From positions 28,859 to 92,858 of IMG/VR virus record IMGVR_UViG_3300031834_000001: 64,000 bases of DNA. One strand, written 5' to 3'. The DNA comes from a virus. Of the stretch, positions 31,334 to 39,966 are shown piece by piece (positions within the stretch are counted from its first letter, which is position 1; each line of letters starts with the position of its first letter). The notes beneath the pieces are model-generated. The model saw nothing but the letters and a program-made list of their open reading frames with translations. It searched no databases and was not told where the DNA came from. The translations under genes were made by a program, and so were the position numbers.

Positions 31334-34300
31334 ATGGCTACTGGTTCTCGCTCTGCGCTGTCTTGGAGGAATGTCCCCGGAGGTATGCCCGCCGTCATCG
31401 ACACCGGCCGCTACCCCGGCACTGTTTTCTGGGTTGACAGCACCAACTCGAACGCCGGAGACACCTCCGGCCACGGGTCGGAGCCGGACGGCCCGTTCGC
31501 CAGCATCAACTACGCCGTTACGCAATGCACGGCCAGCAAGGGTGACACGATTATCGCCATGCCCGGCCACGTGGAGACAGTCACCGCCGCTGGCGGACTC
31601 GCCTTCGGCGTTATCGGCGTGAAGGTCATCTTCCAGGGCGAAGGGTCGTCCCGCGCCACCATCAACTTCACCACGGCCGCGTCCGCCGACATGGACATCA
31701 CCGCCGCCAACGTGAGCCTCATCGGCCCCCGTTTCCTAGTCGGAGTGGACGCCCTCACTAACCCGATCCACATTGCCGCCGCCGACTGCCTCATCAAGGA
31801 CGCCGAGTGGTACGACGCCCCGGCCAAGGCGGCCATCGACTGCGTGGTGGCCACCGCCGCCGCCTCTCGCCTGGTCATCGACGGTTGGAAGTTCTTCGCC
31901 TCGACCACCGGCACCCAGAAGCAGTCGAGCATCCAGGTAGGCGCGGCCGCCAACGTGGTTCTCAAGAACATCTGGATCGCGGGCGACTTCGGCACCGGTA
32001 ACATCGAGAACGGCACGGCCTGGGCGAACGTCCTGATCGCCGACGTCGTCCTGGAAAACACGAACGTCGGGCCTGTGCCGGGTATCACCCTGGCGGCCAC
32101 CGCCACCGGGAACGTCGTCAACGCCAAGGTCACCATCGCCTCCGGCACGGTCCCCATCACGGCGAACAACGACATGCAGTGGTACGACTCCGGCTACAGC
32201 ACGACCGACGCTTCGGCCTGGGGCACCATTGGCGTCATCCCGGCCGCTGGGCTTGAGGGCAAAGTGGACCTCGTCCTGGCCGACACGACCACCATCAAGC
32301 TGACTGCCGCTGACGCCAAGATCGACACGACCGCCGTTGCGGCCGCGCCAGTTCTCAACTCCCTGGGCCGTTTCATCTACTCTGGCGGCACGGCGCGCGG
32401 CACTCCCCTGGCCGACTCGAAGTCCTTGGTGGACGCTCTCGGCACGGACGGCACGACGATGTCGGACAACACCACCAGCATCGTGGGTATTCTCGGCGTG
32501 AACGACGCGGACAACGCTTTCGTCTCATCCGCCGTGGTCGCCAACGCTGACGGGTCCATCCTCGAACGCCTGGAGTTCGCGCAGAACCAGGCCAACAAGC
32601 TCGACGCCGTGACCCTTGCCGCCGCGCCGGTCGCCGGTTCCCTGGCTCGCTTCGTCGCCTCCGGCGGCACGGCCCTCGGCACGGCCCTGGCGGACTCCAA
32701 GTCCCTCGTGGACGCCTTGGGCAGCAACGGCACAACGGTCGCCGACTCGGCCACCTCGGTCCTCGGTGCTATCGGCGCGAACAACGCCGACAATGCCTTC
32801 ACCTCGGCCGCCGTTGTCGCCAATGCCGACGGTTCCGCCCTTGAGCGCCTGGAGTTCGTCCAGACGAAGGTCGGCTCGCCCGTCGGGGCTTCCGTGTCCG
32901 CCGACATTGCCACCATCGACGCCCACACCGACAAGATTGACTCGGCGAGCCTGGCTGTCGCGCCGACCGCTGGCTCCTTGGCGACCTTCATCGCCTCTGG
33001 CGGCGTCGCGCTCGGGACGGCCCTCGGTGCGTCCAAGTCCATCCTCGACGCCCTCGGCAGCAACGGCCTAGCGGTTGCGGATTCGGCAGTGTCCGTCCTT
33101 GGCGCGGTTGGCGCGAACAACGCGGATAACGCTTTCGGCTCGGCCGCCGTGGTCAGCAATGCCGACGGCTCCGTTCTGGAGCGCGCGGAGTACATCCAGG
33201 CCCAGGTGGCCTTGGTCAAAGCGGTCACCGATGTCGAGGCCGCCGCTCTAGGCACGAACGGCACGGCAGTCACCGACTCGGCGGTCTCGGTCCTCGGAGC
33301 CATCGGCGCGAACAACGCGGATAACGCATTCTCGTCCGCTGCCGTTGTCGGCAACGCTGACGGGTCTGTCCTGGAACGCCTGGAGTTCGTCCAGACCAAG
33401 GTGGGCTCGCCGGTCGGGGCTTCCGTGTCCGCCGACATCGCCACCATCGACGCCAACACCGACAAGATTGACTCGGCGAGCCTGGCGGTCAACCCGACGG
33501 CGGGCTCTATGGCTCGCTTTGTCGCCTCTGGTGGAACCGCTCTCGGCACGGCCCTGGCCGACTCCAAATCCCTCGTGGACGCCCTGGGCACCAACGGTAC
33601 CACGGTTGCCGACTCGGCCACCTCCGTCCTCGGCGCGATCGGCGCGAACAACGCGGATAACGCTTTCACCTCGGCGGCCGTGGTTGCCAACGAGGACGGC
33701 TCCGTACTGGAGCGCATCCAGTGGAACCAGGAGCAGGTTGCCGTTACCTACGCTGCGGCCAACAAAATCGACGGCGCTACCCTGGCTGTCTCTCCTGTCG
33801 CGGGTTCCATGGCTCGTTTCGTGGCCTCTGGCGGTACCGCGCTGGGCACGCCTCTCGCGGATAGCAAGTCCCTGGTGGACGCCCTGGGCACCAACGGGAC
33901 CACCCTGGTTGACTCGGCGACCTCCATCGTCGGCATCCTCGGCGTGGATGATGCCGATAACACATTCGCCTCGACCAACGTCGTCGCCAATGAGGACGGA
34001 TCAATCCTGGAACGCCAGGAGTTCGTCCAGTCGAAGGTGGGCACGCTGGCCAACGCGGGCGGCACGGTCACTCTTGGCGGCATCTTCGGCGACGTGGCCA
34101 ATATCAGCATGGCCACCCGGCTCGACTCGGCGACCAAGAAGACCGTCATCGCCGACGGTACCGCGATCCCCAACAACACCCAGGCCGCCGCTGGCCTCCT
34201 GGCTACTGCGACCAACGGGGACTGCTACATCGAGGAAATCATCTGGCAGCGCGGCGTGGACAACTTCGTCGGCCCGACGAACTATGAACTCACCACCGAC

Positions 34301-34537
34301 AACGTCGCCGGACTCACCGGGGCCAGCGGTCCCAACGGGGTGGCCATCCTCGCCAAGTTCAACGCGGCCAAGACTGGCGTCCTCTCGCTCGACGGGACGA
34401 CGAAGCAGGTTCCCTTCGTTCTAGAGGCCACAAAGAAACTGTACATCCACGGCGATGACGCGGCGACCTCGGCTGGCGGCACCACCAACTTCTACATCAA
34501 GTACCGCCGGATGGCCGCGAACGCCTACCTCGCCTAG
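31334..34537 (+). CDS. Large repeat-containing virion protein (fibre-like), 1067 aa
   Basis: Residues 1-330 look like a right-handed beta helix (pectate-lyase-like), with serial short strands such as 'DTIIAMPGHVETVTAAGG' and 'ATINFTTAASADMDITAANVSLIGP'. Then about six repeats of 80-110 residues follow, built on 'GxALADSKSLVDALG-NGT', 'SATSVLGAIGANNADNAF', 'AVV-NADGS-LERLEF'. The last 170 residues are non-repetitive and could be a receptor-binding tip. The gene lies between capsid and neck genes, suggesting a head fibre; a tail fibre is the alternative. ATG 31334 has AGGAGGG upstream. Confidence 0.7.
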   Translation: MATGSRSALSWRNVPGGMPAVIDTGRYPGTVFWVDSTNSNAGDTSGHGSEPDGPFASINYAVTQCTASKGDTIIAMPGHVETVTAAGGLAFGVIGVKVIFQGEGSSRATINFTTAASADMDITAANVSLIGPRFLVGVDALTNPIHIAAADCLIKDAEWYDAPAKAAIDCVVATAAASRLVIDGWKFFASTTGTQKQSSIQVGAAANVVLKNIWIAGDFGTGNIENGTAWANVLIADVVLENTNVGPVPGITLAATATGNVVNAKVTIASGTVPITANNDMQWYDSGYSTTDASAWGTIGVIPAAGLEGKVDLVLADTTTIKLTAADAKIDTTAVAAAPVLNSLGRFIYSGGTARGTPLADSKSLVDALGTDGTTMSDNTTSIVGILGVNDADNAFVSSAVVANADGSILERLEFAQNQANKLDAVTLAAAPVAGSLARFVASGGTALGTALADSKSLVDALGSNGTTVADSATSVLGAIGANNADNAFTSAAVVANADGSALERLEFVQTKVGSPVGASVSADIATIDAHTDKIDSASLAVAPTAGSLATFIASGGVALGTALGASKSILDALGSNGLAVADSAVSVLGAVGANNADNAFGSAAVVSNADGSVLERAEYIQAQVALVKAVTDVEAAALGTNGTAVTDSAVSVLGAIGANNADNAFSSAAVVGNADGSVLERLEFVQTKVGSPVGASVSADIATIDANTDKIDSASLAVNPTAGSMARFVASGGTALGTALADSKSLVDALGTNGTTVADSATSVLGAIGANNADNAFTSAAVVANEDGSVLERIQWNQEQVAVTYAAANKIDGATLAVSPVAGSMARFVASGGTALGTPLADSKSLVDALGTNGTTLVDSATSIVGILGVDDADNTFASTNVVANEDGSILERQEFVQSKVGTLANAGGTVTLGGIFGDVANISMATRLDSATKKTVIADGTAIPNNTQAAAGLLATATNGDCYIEEIIWQRGVDNFVGPTNYELTTDNVAGLTGASGPNGVAILAKFNAAKTGVLSLDGTTKQVPFVLEATKKLYIHGDDAATSAGGTTNFYIKYRRMAANAYLA
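32320..34080 (+). repeat. Six tandem coding repeats in the fibre-like gene
   Basis: Units begin near 32320, 32629, 32960, 33236, 33488 and 33786 and run 250-330 bases. Units 2, 4 and 5 are nearly identical over long stretches of protein. Unit 4 lacks the first ~25 residues of the motif, so the array has lost or gained partial units. Such arrays can change length by recombination. Confidence 0.75.
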
Positions 34538-34555
34538 TTCCACCTAGTCCGACAC

Positions 34556-34586
34556 GGAGGGCCTCGCTTCCGACGGAGGCCCTCCC
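34556..34586 (+). terminator. Hairpin after the fibre-like gene
   Basis: GAGGGCCTC (34557-34565) pairs with GAGGCCCTC (34576-34584) around a 10-base loop. It is followed by CCCTACC, with no U-tract. It is the fourth hairpin that separates late genes here. Confidence 0.45.
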
Positions 34587-34605
34587 CTACCTGGAGGTCT
34601 GACCC

Positions 34606-34965
34606 ATGGCAACTCCCTTTGAGGAACGGGTCTCCCAGTCCGTCAAGGTTATCAAGTACAGTTGGACCTCCACCGCTGGCGGGGCCGCTTCGGACACCAC
34701 CGCGAACGCCTACGACGGCAAGGTCCTCTGGGTAGTCACGGACCCCGACGGAACCTCCGTCCCCTCGGACAACTACTCCCTCACAATCCTCAACTCCGAC
34801 GGGGTGGACATTCTCGCCGGGGCTTGCCTGGCCAACCGGGATACCGCGAACACGGAGTATGTGGCCGAGGCGTCCCTGGGCTGCGCGGGCAACTCCAAGC
34901 TCACCTTCACCATTTCGGGGGCCGGAGACACCAGGAAAGGTGTGGTGTACCTTTATGTCCGATAA
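34606..34965 (+). CDS. Virion-associated hypothetical protein, 119 aa
   Basis: GGAGG precedes ATG 34606. Strand-rich with 'VIKYSWTSTAGGAASDTT', 'KVLWVVTDPDGTSVPSDNYSLTILNSDGVDI' and 'KLTFTISGAGDTRKGVVYLYV', an Ig-like beta sandwich. Similar small proteins after capsid genes are minor head or fibre-attachment proteins. Confidence 0.6.
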   Translation: MATPFEERVSQSVKVIKYSWTSTAGGAASDTTANAYDGKVLWVVTDPDGTSVPSDNYSLTILNSDGVDILAGACLANRDTANTEYVAEASLGCAGNSKLTFTISGAGDTRKGVVYLYVR

Positions 34966-35167
34966 GGTCCTCATTCGCTTCGTCACCCCTCAACCTAAGG
35001 GTCCATCCCTCCCTGGCCGCCCGGAGTGGGTCAGCGAGTCCCAGGCCACCGCACTGGTCCGGGCGGGCCACGCTGAGTATGTGGACTCCACAACTCCCGA
35101 GACGGCCATGGTAGCCCCGGCGGAGAATGCCATGAGGCCGAGTGGTAGAGCGAGGAGGGTGAACTAG
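34955..35167 (+). CDS. Hypothetical protein, 70 aa
   Basis: ATG 34955 overlaps the previous gene by 11 bases. Contains 'DKVLIRFVTPQPKG', then 'PEWVSESQATALVRAGHAEYVD', a short helix-strand like those in phage head-tail joining regions, and a disordered basic tail. Function unknown. Confidence 0.55.
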   Translation: MSDKVLIRFVTPQPKGPSLPGRPEWVSESQATALVRAGHAEYVDSTTPETAMVAPAENAMRPSGRARRVN

Positions 35168-35482
35168 ATGGCCGCATTCCCCTGGTGGATGAAGGCGCAT
35201 CCGGCTACTCCCGGAGATCCCATGGCCAAGCGGTTGGTCACCATTCACCCATTGTATCGGCCCGTCCTACTCTGGCGGGTATTGCGCGACAGGTTGGCCG
35301 TGACCATCGAGGAAACGGCTGGCTCCCCCAGGCTCCCCTGGTGGGTTAAGGTTGGCTCGGACCGGCGCGTCACCCTCCACCCTCTCTACAGGCTATGGTT
35401 TGTCTGCCGAGTCTCGTTGAGGGTCGCCAAGTCGTCCTGGTTCGATCCTAAAAACCTGGTTCGCGGAGAGGAGGCCGGGTAG
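35168..35482 (+). CDS. Hypothetical protein with internal duplication, 104 aa
   Basis: Starts immediately after the previous stop. Two halves match: 'FPWWMKAHPATPG' ... 'KRLVTIHPLYRPVLLWRVLRDRL' and 'LPWWVKVGSDRRVTLHPLYRLWFVCRVSLRV'. This is a clear internal tandem duplication of about 45 residues. Each half ends in a hydrophobic-basic helix that may touch membrane. Confidence 0.55.
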   Translation: MAAFPWWMKAHPATPGDPMAKRLVTIHPLYRPVLLWRVLRDRLAVTIEETAGSPRLPWWVKVGSDRRVTLHPLYRLWFVCRVSLRVAKSSWFDPKNLVRGEEAG

Positions 35483-35484
35483 CC

Positions 35485-35688
35485 ATGTCCGACTGTGACC
35501 ATGACTGGTGCGATTCCGCCTACGTCCTCACCTCTAACCCGCCCCAACGGGATCGCATTTGCCGCAAGTGTGGCCGGGCTGAGCGTGTCGCCACTGGCCC
35601 CTACTATGACGCCGGAGAGTTCGACCGCCTAAAGCGCCAGTTCGGCGGTGGCAAGGTTGAGATCAGAGTTCCCAAGGAGGAGTTCTAG
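35485..35688 (+). CDS. Small zinc-binding phage protein, 67 aa
   Basis: The pattern 'CDHDWCDS' ... 'LTSNPPQRDRICRKCGRAERV' is the common phage ribbon C-x2-H-x2-C...C-x2-C. Usually uncharacterised. ATG 35485 lies 2 bases after the previous stop. Confidence 0.65.
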   Translation: MSDCDHDWCDSAYVLTSNPPQRDRICRKCGRAERVATGPYYDAGEFDRLKRQFGGGKVEIRVPKEEF

Positions 35689-35958
35689 GTGGAGGGTTCC
35701 GCTTTCGATGGATCGCGGGCCAATCGGTTCCGCAAGCGCCCCGTAGTCGTGGATGCCATCCAGTGGACAGGCGAGAACGACCGAGAAGTAGCGGAATTCC
35801 TCGGTCTGCCTACGGATCGGCGGTACAGGGAATTCTCAATCTTGACTCTGGAAGGCCAGATGGTTGTTTCATTGTGGGACTGGATCATCCGAGGAGTCGA
35901 GGGTGAGTTCTACCCCTGCAAGCCCGACGTTTTCGCGCTGACGCACGAACCCGCCTGA
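35689..35958 (+). CDS. Conserved phage hypothetical protein, 89 aa
   Basis: GTG 35689 follows AAGGAGG. 'RKRPVVVDAIQWTGENDREVAEFLG' and 'LTLEGQMVVSLWDWIIRGVEGEFYPCKPDVFALTHE' match a widespread family of small phage proteins ('KKPVxVEAxQWxG... GDWIIRGVxGEFYPCKPDIF'). No function is known for the family. Confidence 0.75.
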   Translation: MEGSAFDGSRANRFRKRPVVVDAIQWTGENDREVAEFLGLPTDRRYREFSILTLEGQMVVSLWDWIIRGVEGEFYPCKPDVFALTHEPA

Positions 35959-35996
35959 AGGACCAGTCCGCCCAGAAAGCGAGGTAGCACCTCCCC

Positions 35997-36167
35997 ATGG
36001 CCCCCGAGCACGCCTCCTGGTTCATCGACTTCTTTCGGCTCCACCGGCTCGACGGGCTACCCGTGGCCGTCCAGCATTACCTAGCCCTCAACGGTTGGGA
36101 AGCCACCCCGGAGAACCGCGAGAGGGCGGTCGCCGAGTTAGTCGAGCCGTACCTGGCGGCGTTGTGA
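35997..36167 (+). CDS. Small helical hypothetical protein, 56 aa
   Basis: ATG 35997 opens 56 codons ending TGA 36165-36167. Reads MAPEHASWFIDFFRLHRLDG..., helical with hydrophobic spacing, and 'NRERAVAELVEPYLAAL' at the C terminus. The position between coding genes and amphipathic composition support translation. Function unknown. Confidence 0.5.
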   Translation: MAPEHASWFIDFFRLHRLDGLPVAVQHYLALNGWEATPENRERAVAELVEPYLAAL

Positions 36168-36214
36168 CATCCTAGCCGGGCACCAGTCCCGAGTCCGACT
36201 TGAGGAGTGGGATT

Positions 36215-36559
36215 ATGGAGTCCACCGTTACGACCTGGCAGGGACCGTACTCCTGCCCAGACTGCCTCATCGACCGCGCCAAACTGGCCAACCCCTGTTC
36301 CGCCTGCAAGCGGGTAGCGAGGACAGTTGCTGCGCCGCCCGTTCACCTCACGGTCAACCTGTCCACCACCGCCCCTTGGGAGGTTGGCGAGGGCGTGCGC
36401 GAGTTGTTCGCCGCGCTCCGCAGGGAAGGAGTCACCACCCCGCCGCTCGACCCTGCGTGGATCGCCGCCGAGACGGACAGGGCGGTCGCATGGGCTCAAC
36501 GCCTTGCCGCGCGTGCGAAGTCTGGCATCCCGGTTGCCGAGCCCTCCCCGAAGGAGTAG
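36215..36559 (+). CDS. Hypothetical protein with zinc knuckle, 114 aa
   Basis: GAGGAG precedes ATG 36215. Residues 13-32 contain CPDC and C-x2-C (SCPDCLIDRAKLANPCSAC), a likely zinc site. The C-terminal half is helical (DPAWIAAETDRAVAWAQRLAARA). Function unknown. Confidence 0.55.
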   Translation: MESTVTTWQGPYSCPDCLIDRAKLANPCSACKRVARTVAAPPVHLTVNLSTTAPWEVGEGVRELFAALRREGVTTPPLDPAWIAAETDRAVAWAQRLAARAKSGIPVAEPSPKE

Positions 36560-36604
36560 CCGTTGGGCAGGCGGGACAAGGAAAACAAGGAGGTCATATG
36601 AGTC

Positions 36605-36850
36605 ATGGCTACCGAGGGTCACAACTGGAAGGTCGTCTTCCCGAAACCCCACGAAGGTCACGTCTATCTTGACGGCGAGGAACTCCATGAGGTCTGTGCC
36701 GTCACCGTCACCGCTAGGGTCGGGGTAGCGCCCGTACTCACGCTCGAAGTGCGGCCCGGCACTCTAGAGGTCGAGGGTTTCGCTGATGTGGGCTATCCCG
36801 TCAAGGTAATCATAATCGGCACTCCCGCCGAATCCGTCAAGCCTTCCTAG
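36605..36850 (+). CDS. Hypothetical protein, 81 aa
   Basis: AAGGAGG is 12 bases upstream of ATG 36605. Strand-rich: 'HVYLDGEELHEVCAVTVTARVGVAPVLTLEVRPGTLEVEGF' resembles phage proteins that describe a small beta barrel. Function unknown. Confidence 0.55.
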   Translation: MATEGHNWKVVFPKPHEGHVYLDGEELHEVCAVTVTARVGVAPVLTLEVRPGTLEVEGFADVGYPVKVIIIGTPAESVKPS

Positions 36851-36912
36851 TTGTTCCGGTTCCACGGTATCCGCCTAGCGAACCCGAGCCCTCCCCGAAG
36901 GAGTAGCTGCCT

Positions 36913-37860
36913 ATGCCCGCCCATGTCTCCGTCAAAACTCAGCCCACCGTGGAGCCCGTCTCCCTGGCCGAGTTGAAGGCCGAACTCCGACTCGACTCGG
37001 GCTCCTTGGCCGACAACGTCACCGTCTCGCAATCCATCGCCGCCGGTTCCTACGCCGTCGGCACGCAGACGGGGTCCTCCGTGGATGTCCTCGGCTCCCA
37101 GGCCCTGGCGGTTCTCGATTCCAAGCTCAACGGGTCCGGCGGGACAGTCGATGTCCACCTGGAGGAGTCGGACACCGGGATATCCGCCTGGACCGACGTC
37201 GTCTCGGGCGGCGTGTTCACCCAGGTTACTACGGCTAACGACGGGGCCACCTACGAGAAGGCGTACACCGGGGCCAAGAGGTACGTCCGGGCCATCGGGG
37301 TCATCGCCGGGGTCGCCTGCGAATTCGGGGTCTCCATCCACGCCAAGGTGGGCCAGTCCACCGAGGATGATAGCCTGACTTCCCGTATCTCCGAGGCGCG
37401 CGTGTTGGCCGAGAAGTACGACGGGCGCAGCTATGTGAACCGGACCCTCTACTACCACCTAGACTCTTTCCCCTCTGCGGACTACATTGTGCTACCTCGC
37501 CCGCCCGTCCAATCCGGCACGGCTCCCATAATCACCTATTACGACGAGGACAACGCGGAACTCCCCTTCGCGGCCACCAGTTGGACCCTGGTCGCCACGG
37601 ACATTTTCCGCCCCCGGATTTACCTGAACGACGGGGAGTCCTGGCCGACCACCACCCTCCGGGAATTCAGCGGGGTTCGCGTGGAGTACCTGGCTGGCTA
37701 CGGAGCGACCGCGGCCGCCGTGTTCACTGAGGCCCCCTACATTAAGCGGAACATCATCCGGATAGCCGGGTACCTCCATTCTCACCGGGCAGACGAAGCG
37801 GTGGACATGGACGCCTACCTGCGCTTGCTCTCCTGGCCGGACAGGATGCTCAGCGTATGA
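36913..37860 (+). CDS. Head-tail connector protein (gp6-like), 315 aa
   Basis: Starts 'HVSVKTQPTVEPVSLAELKAELRLD', the usual gp6-like opening. An insert of ~120 residues (about 35-155) rich in strands follows, then the family core 'SRISEARVLAEKYDGRSYVNRTLYYHLDSFP', 'GVRVEYLAGYG' and 'APYIKRNIIRIAGYLHSHR'. Forms the adaptor ring below the portal. The inserted domain makes it about twice normal length and may be a surface Ig-like module. Confidence 0.8.
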   Translation: MPAHVSVKTQPTVEPVSLAELKAELRLDSGSLADNVTVSQSIAAGSYAVGTQTGSSVDVLGSQALAVLDSKLNGSGGTVDVHLEESDTGISAWTDVVSGGVFTQVTTANDGATYEKAYTGAKRYVRAIGVIAGVACEFGVSIHAKVGQSTEDDSLTSRISEARVLAEKYDGRSYVNRTLYYHLDSFPSADYIVLPRPPVQSGTAPIITYYDEDNAELPFAATSWTLVATDIFRPRIYLNDGESWPTTTLREFSGVRVEYLAGYGATAAAVFTEAPYIKRNIIRIAGYLHSHRADEAVDMDAYLRLLSWPDRMLSV

Positions 37861-38189
37861 CCAAGACGACCATCGCCAGCCTGGATACCAGGATAGCCCT
37901 CCAGTCCAATATCCCCACTCGCGGGCCCGGCCTGGGCGTCGTCCCCAACTGGGTCACCTTCGACACCGCCTGGGGCCGGGTGGACGAACAGTCCGGCCGG
38001 GAAGCCCTGCGCGCCGGGCAACTCCAAGCCGAACGGGTAGTCGTGGTCACCATTTGGAAACGCGACGACCTCCGGGCCCGCATGAGGGCCACGTTCGCCG
38101 GGCGCGTCCTGGACATCCAGGGGGTCATCCCGGCCAAGGACGACCCGGCGTTTCAGGAACTCCATTGCGTGGAGGTGGTGGCCGGATGA
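37857..38189 (+). CDS. Head closure/head-tail adaptor protein (gp16-like), 110 aa
   Basis: Typical order 'ASLDTRIALQSN', 'TFDTAWGRVDEQSGREALRAGQLQAERVVVVTIWKRDDLRARMRATF', 'GRVLDIQGVIPAKDDPAFQELHCVEV', matching SPP1 gp16-type closure proteins. ATG 37857 overlaps the connector stop. Confidence 0.85.
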   Translation: MTKTTIASLDTRIALQSNIPTRGPGLGVVPNWVTFDTAWGRVDEQSGREALRAGQLQAERVVVVTIWKRDDLRARMRATFAGRVLDIQGVIPAKDDPAFQELHCVEVVAG

Positions 38190-38689
38190 TTAAGGAGATC
38201 CGAGTCCTCGGCCTGGAACGCTTCAACGACCTGGCCCGCCTGGTCCCCGAGTTACTGACGAAAACCCTGCCGGAGGCGTCTCGCGCCGGGGTCAAGCCCA
38301 TCTTCGACGCCGCCTATGCCATCGCCTCCACGAAGACCGGGAGGATGAAGAAGGCCATGGAGATCGCGGAGGGCGAGCCGGGCGAGTCTCAACTCGGCGG
38401 GATGATGGGCAGATTTGTCGGCCCTGCTACCTCGGCCACCGCCGGGATAACGTTCGGCGACAAAGGCTGGTACTGGCGGCTAGTCGAGAACGGCCACTTT
38501 GTCGCGCCGCGCGGCACCAAACTCAAGCGTGGCAGGCGAGGAACGGCGGCCAAGCGGAGATCGGCGGGGATTCAGTTCGTCCGCGCCCGCCCCTTCCTCC
38601 GGCCCGCCTTCGACACCATGGCAGACGCCGCTACCGCCGCCGACGGCAAGGTTATCGGGGACGCCATGGAGAGGTTGGCCGTAAAATGA
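38186..38689 (+). CDS. Neck protein (HK97 gp10-like), 167 aa
   Basis: 'IKEIRVLGLERFNDLARLVPELLTKTLPEASRAGVKPIFDAAYA' then 'TGRMKKAMEI', 'WYWRLVENG' and 'VRARPFLRPAFDT', the usual gp10 motifs. Joins head to tail. ATG 38186 overlaps the previous stop. Confidence 0.85.
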   Translation: MIKEIRVLGLERFNDLARLVPELLTKTLPEASRAGVKPIFDAAYAIASTKTGRMKKAMEIAEGEPGESQLGGMMGRFVGPATSATAGITFGDKGWYWRLVENGHFVAPRGTKLKRGRRGTAAKRRSAGIQFVRARPFLRPAFDTMADAATAADGKVIGDAMERLAVK

Positions 38690-39141
38690 CCGTCGCCAAT
38701 ATTAAGACTCGCCTCAATGCAGGCATCGCCTCCCGCCTGCTCGCCTACTCCGGCCTAGTCGCCCTCGTCGCCGCCCGGATTTACTCCCAGGACAGCAGGC
38801 CCGACAATGACCCCCTGCCCGCCGTGGAGGTCCAGTGTATCAGTAGCCCCCACGGGTACACCCTGACCGGCTCGGACGGCCGGGGAGTCGCGCGATACCA
38901 GTTCACCGCCATCGCCGCCCAGCCCCAGACGGTCACCGACGCTAGCGGGGTCACCATTGTCGGCGCGGATGAGGTGGCTGGCCAGATTGTCGCGGCCTTC
39001 GACGGCTTCCATGGAACCATGGGCGACGTGGAGGTCCAGGCGGCGTTCGTGATCGACGACGGGCGCGAGGTGCCCAAAGAGGAGGGCCTGGAGATTTACG
39101 GCGTCCAGGTGGACGTCCAGATCATCTACACCATCGACTAA
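38686..39141 (+). CDS. Tail completion/terminator protein (DUF3168/gp17-like), 151 aa
   Basis: Opening 'LNAGIASRLLAYSGLVALVAARIYSQDSRPDNDPLPAVEVQCIS' and later 'QFTAIAAQPQTVTDASG', 'ADEVAGQIVAAFDGF' and 'EEGLEIYGVQVDVQIIYTID' fit the tail terminator family. ATG 38686 overlaps the previous gene. Confidence 0.8.
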   Translation: MTVANIKTRLNAGIASRLLAYSGLVALVAARIYSQDSRPDNDPLPAVEVQCISSPHGYTLTGSDGRGVARYQFTAIAAQPQTVTDASGVTIVGADEVAGQIVAAFDGFHGTMGDVEVQAAFVIDDGREVPKEEGLEIYGVQVDVQIIYTID

Positions 39142-39201
39142 CCCCCGCTCGCTTAGCTCGACCACTCACCCCCAGTCCTACCCGAAGGAGGCTTTTTCAC
39201 C

Positions 39202-39918
39202 ATGGCTGCCTCTGGAGCCAAGATCGGCTATGGCACTACCCTCACCATCGATGGAACCCTGGTCGGCGAGATTAACAAAATCGGCGGGGTCAGTCTGACT
39301 CAAGGGGAGGCGAAGGTTACCCATCTCGGCTCGGACTCTGGCTACGAGGAATTCAAGCCGACGATGCGCGACGGCGGCACCCTGTCCCTTGAAGGTAACC
39401 TGATTGTTGCCGACGTTGGGCAGATCGCGCTCCTGACCGGCTTCAACGCCGGGACGATCCACACGGTGATCATTACCCTTCCCACCGCCACGGGTTCCAC
39501 GTGGACATTCACCGCATTTTCCAAGGGCCTCAAACTCCCCGGTGATTTCACCAACGAGGGCATGGTCTTCTCGGTCGAATTCCGGATTACCGGGAAGCCG
39601 ACATTCGCCACGGCGGCCTCGGTCAACGTCACCGCCCTAACCGTCACGACCGGCACCCTAGTCCCGACCTTCGCGGCCGCCACGTACTCCTATGTGGCCC
39701 ACGTCGCCACGGACCAGGCGACCGTCACCATGACCGCCACGTTCGCCGCCGGGGTCGCCACCCTCACCTACGGCACGTCCAGCCAGACCCTCACAACCGT
39801 CACGCCGTCCTCGGCTATCACGTTGGGCGCGGCCGGCAGCCTGACCGTGGTCACCATCGTCGTTCAGGAAACCGCGAAGACGCCTAAAACTTACGTCATC
39901 ACGGTCGAACGCGCCTAG
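39202..39918 (+). CDS. Major tail tube protein with Ig-like C-terminal domain, 238 aa
   Basis: Residues 1-135 match the phage tail tube family: 'TLTIDGTLVGEINKIGGVSLTQGEAKVTHLGSDSGYEEFKPTMRDGGTLSLEGNL' and 'EGMVFSVEFRITGKPTF'. Residues ~140-238 form a cadherin-like beta sandwich, 'VTALTVTTGTLVPTFAAATYSYVAHVA' ... 'TYVITVERA'. Such domains decorate the tail surface and bind carbohydrates. AAGGAGG precedes ATG 39202. Confidence 0.9.
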   Translation: MAASGAKIGYGTTLTIDGTLVGEINKIGGVSLTQGEAKVTHLGSDSGYEEFKPTMRDGGTLSLEGNLIVADVGQIALLTGFNAGTIHTVIITLPTATGSTWTFTAFSKGLKLPGDFTNEGMVFSVEFRITGKPTFATAASVNVTALTVTTGTLVPTFAAATYSYVAHVATDQATVTMTATFAAGVATLTYGTSSQTLTTVTPSSAITLGAAGSLTVVTIVVQETAKTPKTYVITVERA

Positions 39919-39937
39919 CCGCATAAGGGACTCACTC

Positions 39938-39966
39938 GGGGGAGGGGTCCGGTTGGGCCTCTCCCC
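39938..39966 (+). terminator. Hairpin after the tail tube gene
   Basis: GGGGAGGGG pairs imperfectly with CCTCTCCCC around a 10-base loop (about 39938-39966), ending CTTC. A weak terminator or processing hairpin, placed as expected after a highly expressed tube gene. Confidence 0.4.

Noticed and set aside
32377-33717. 446-codon leftward frame opposite the repeat protein
   Set aside because: It mirrors the coding repeats on the other strand, has no ribosome site and no recognisable domain.
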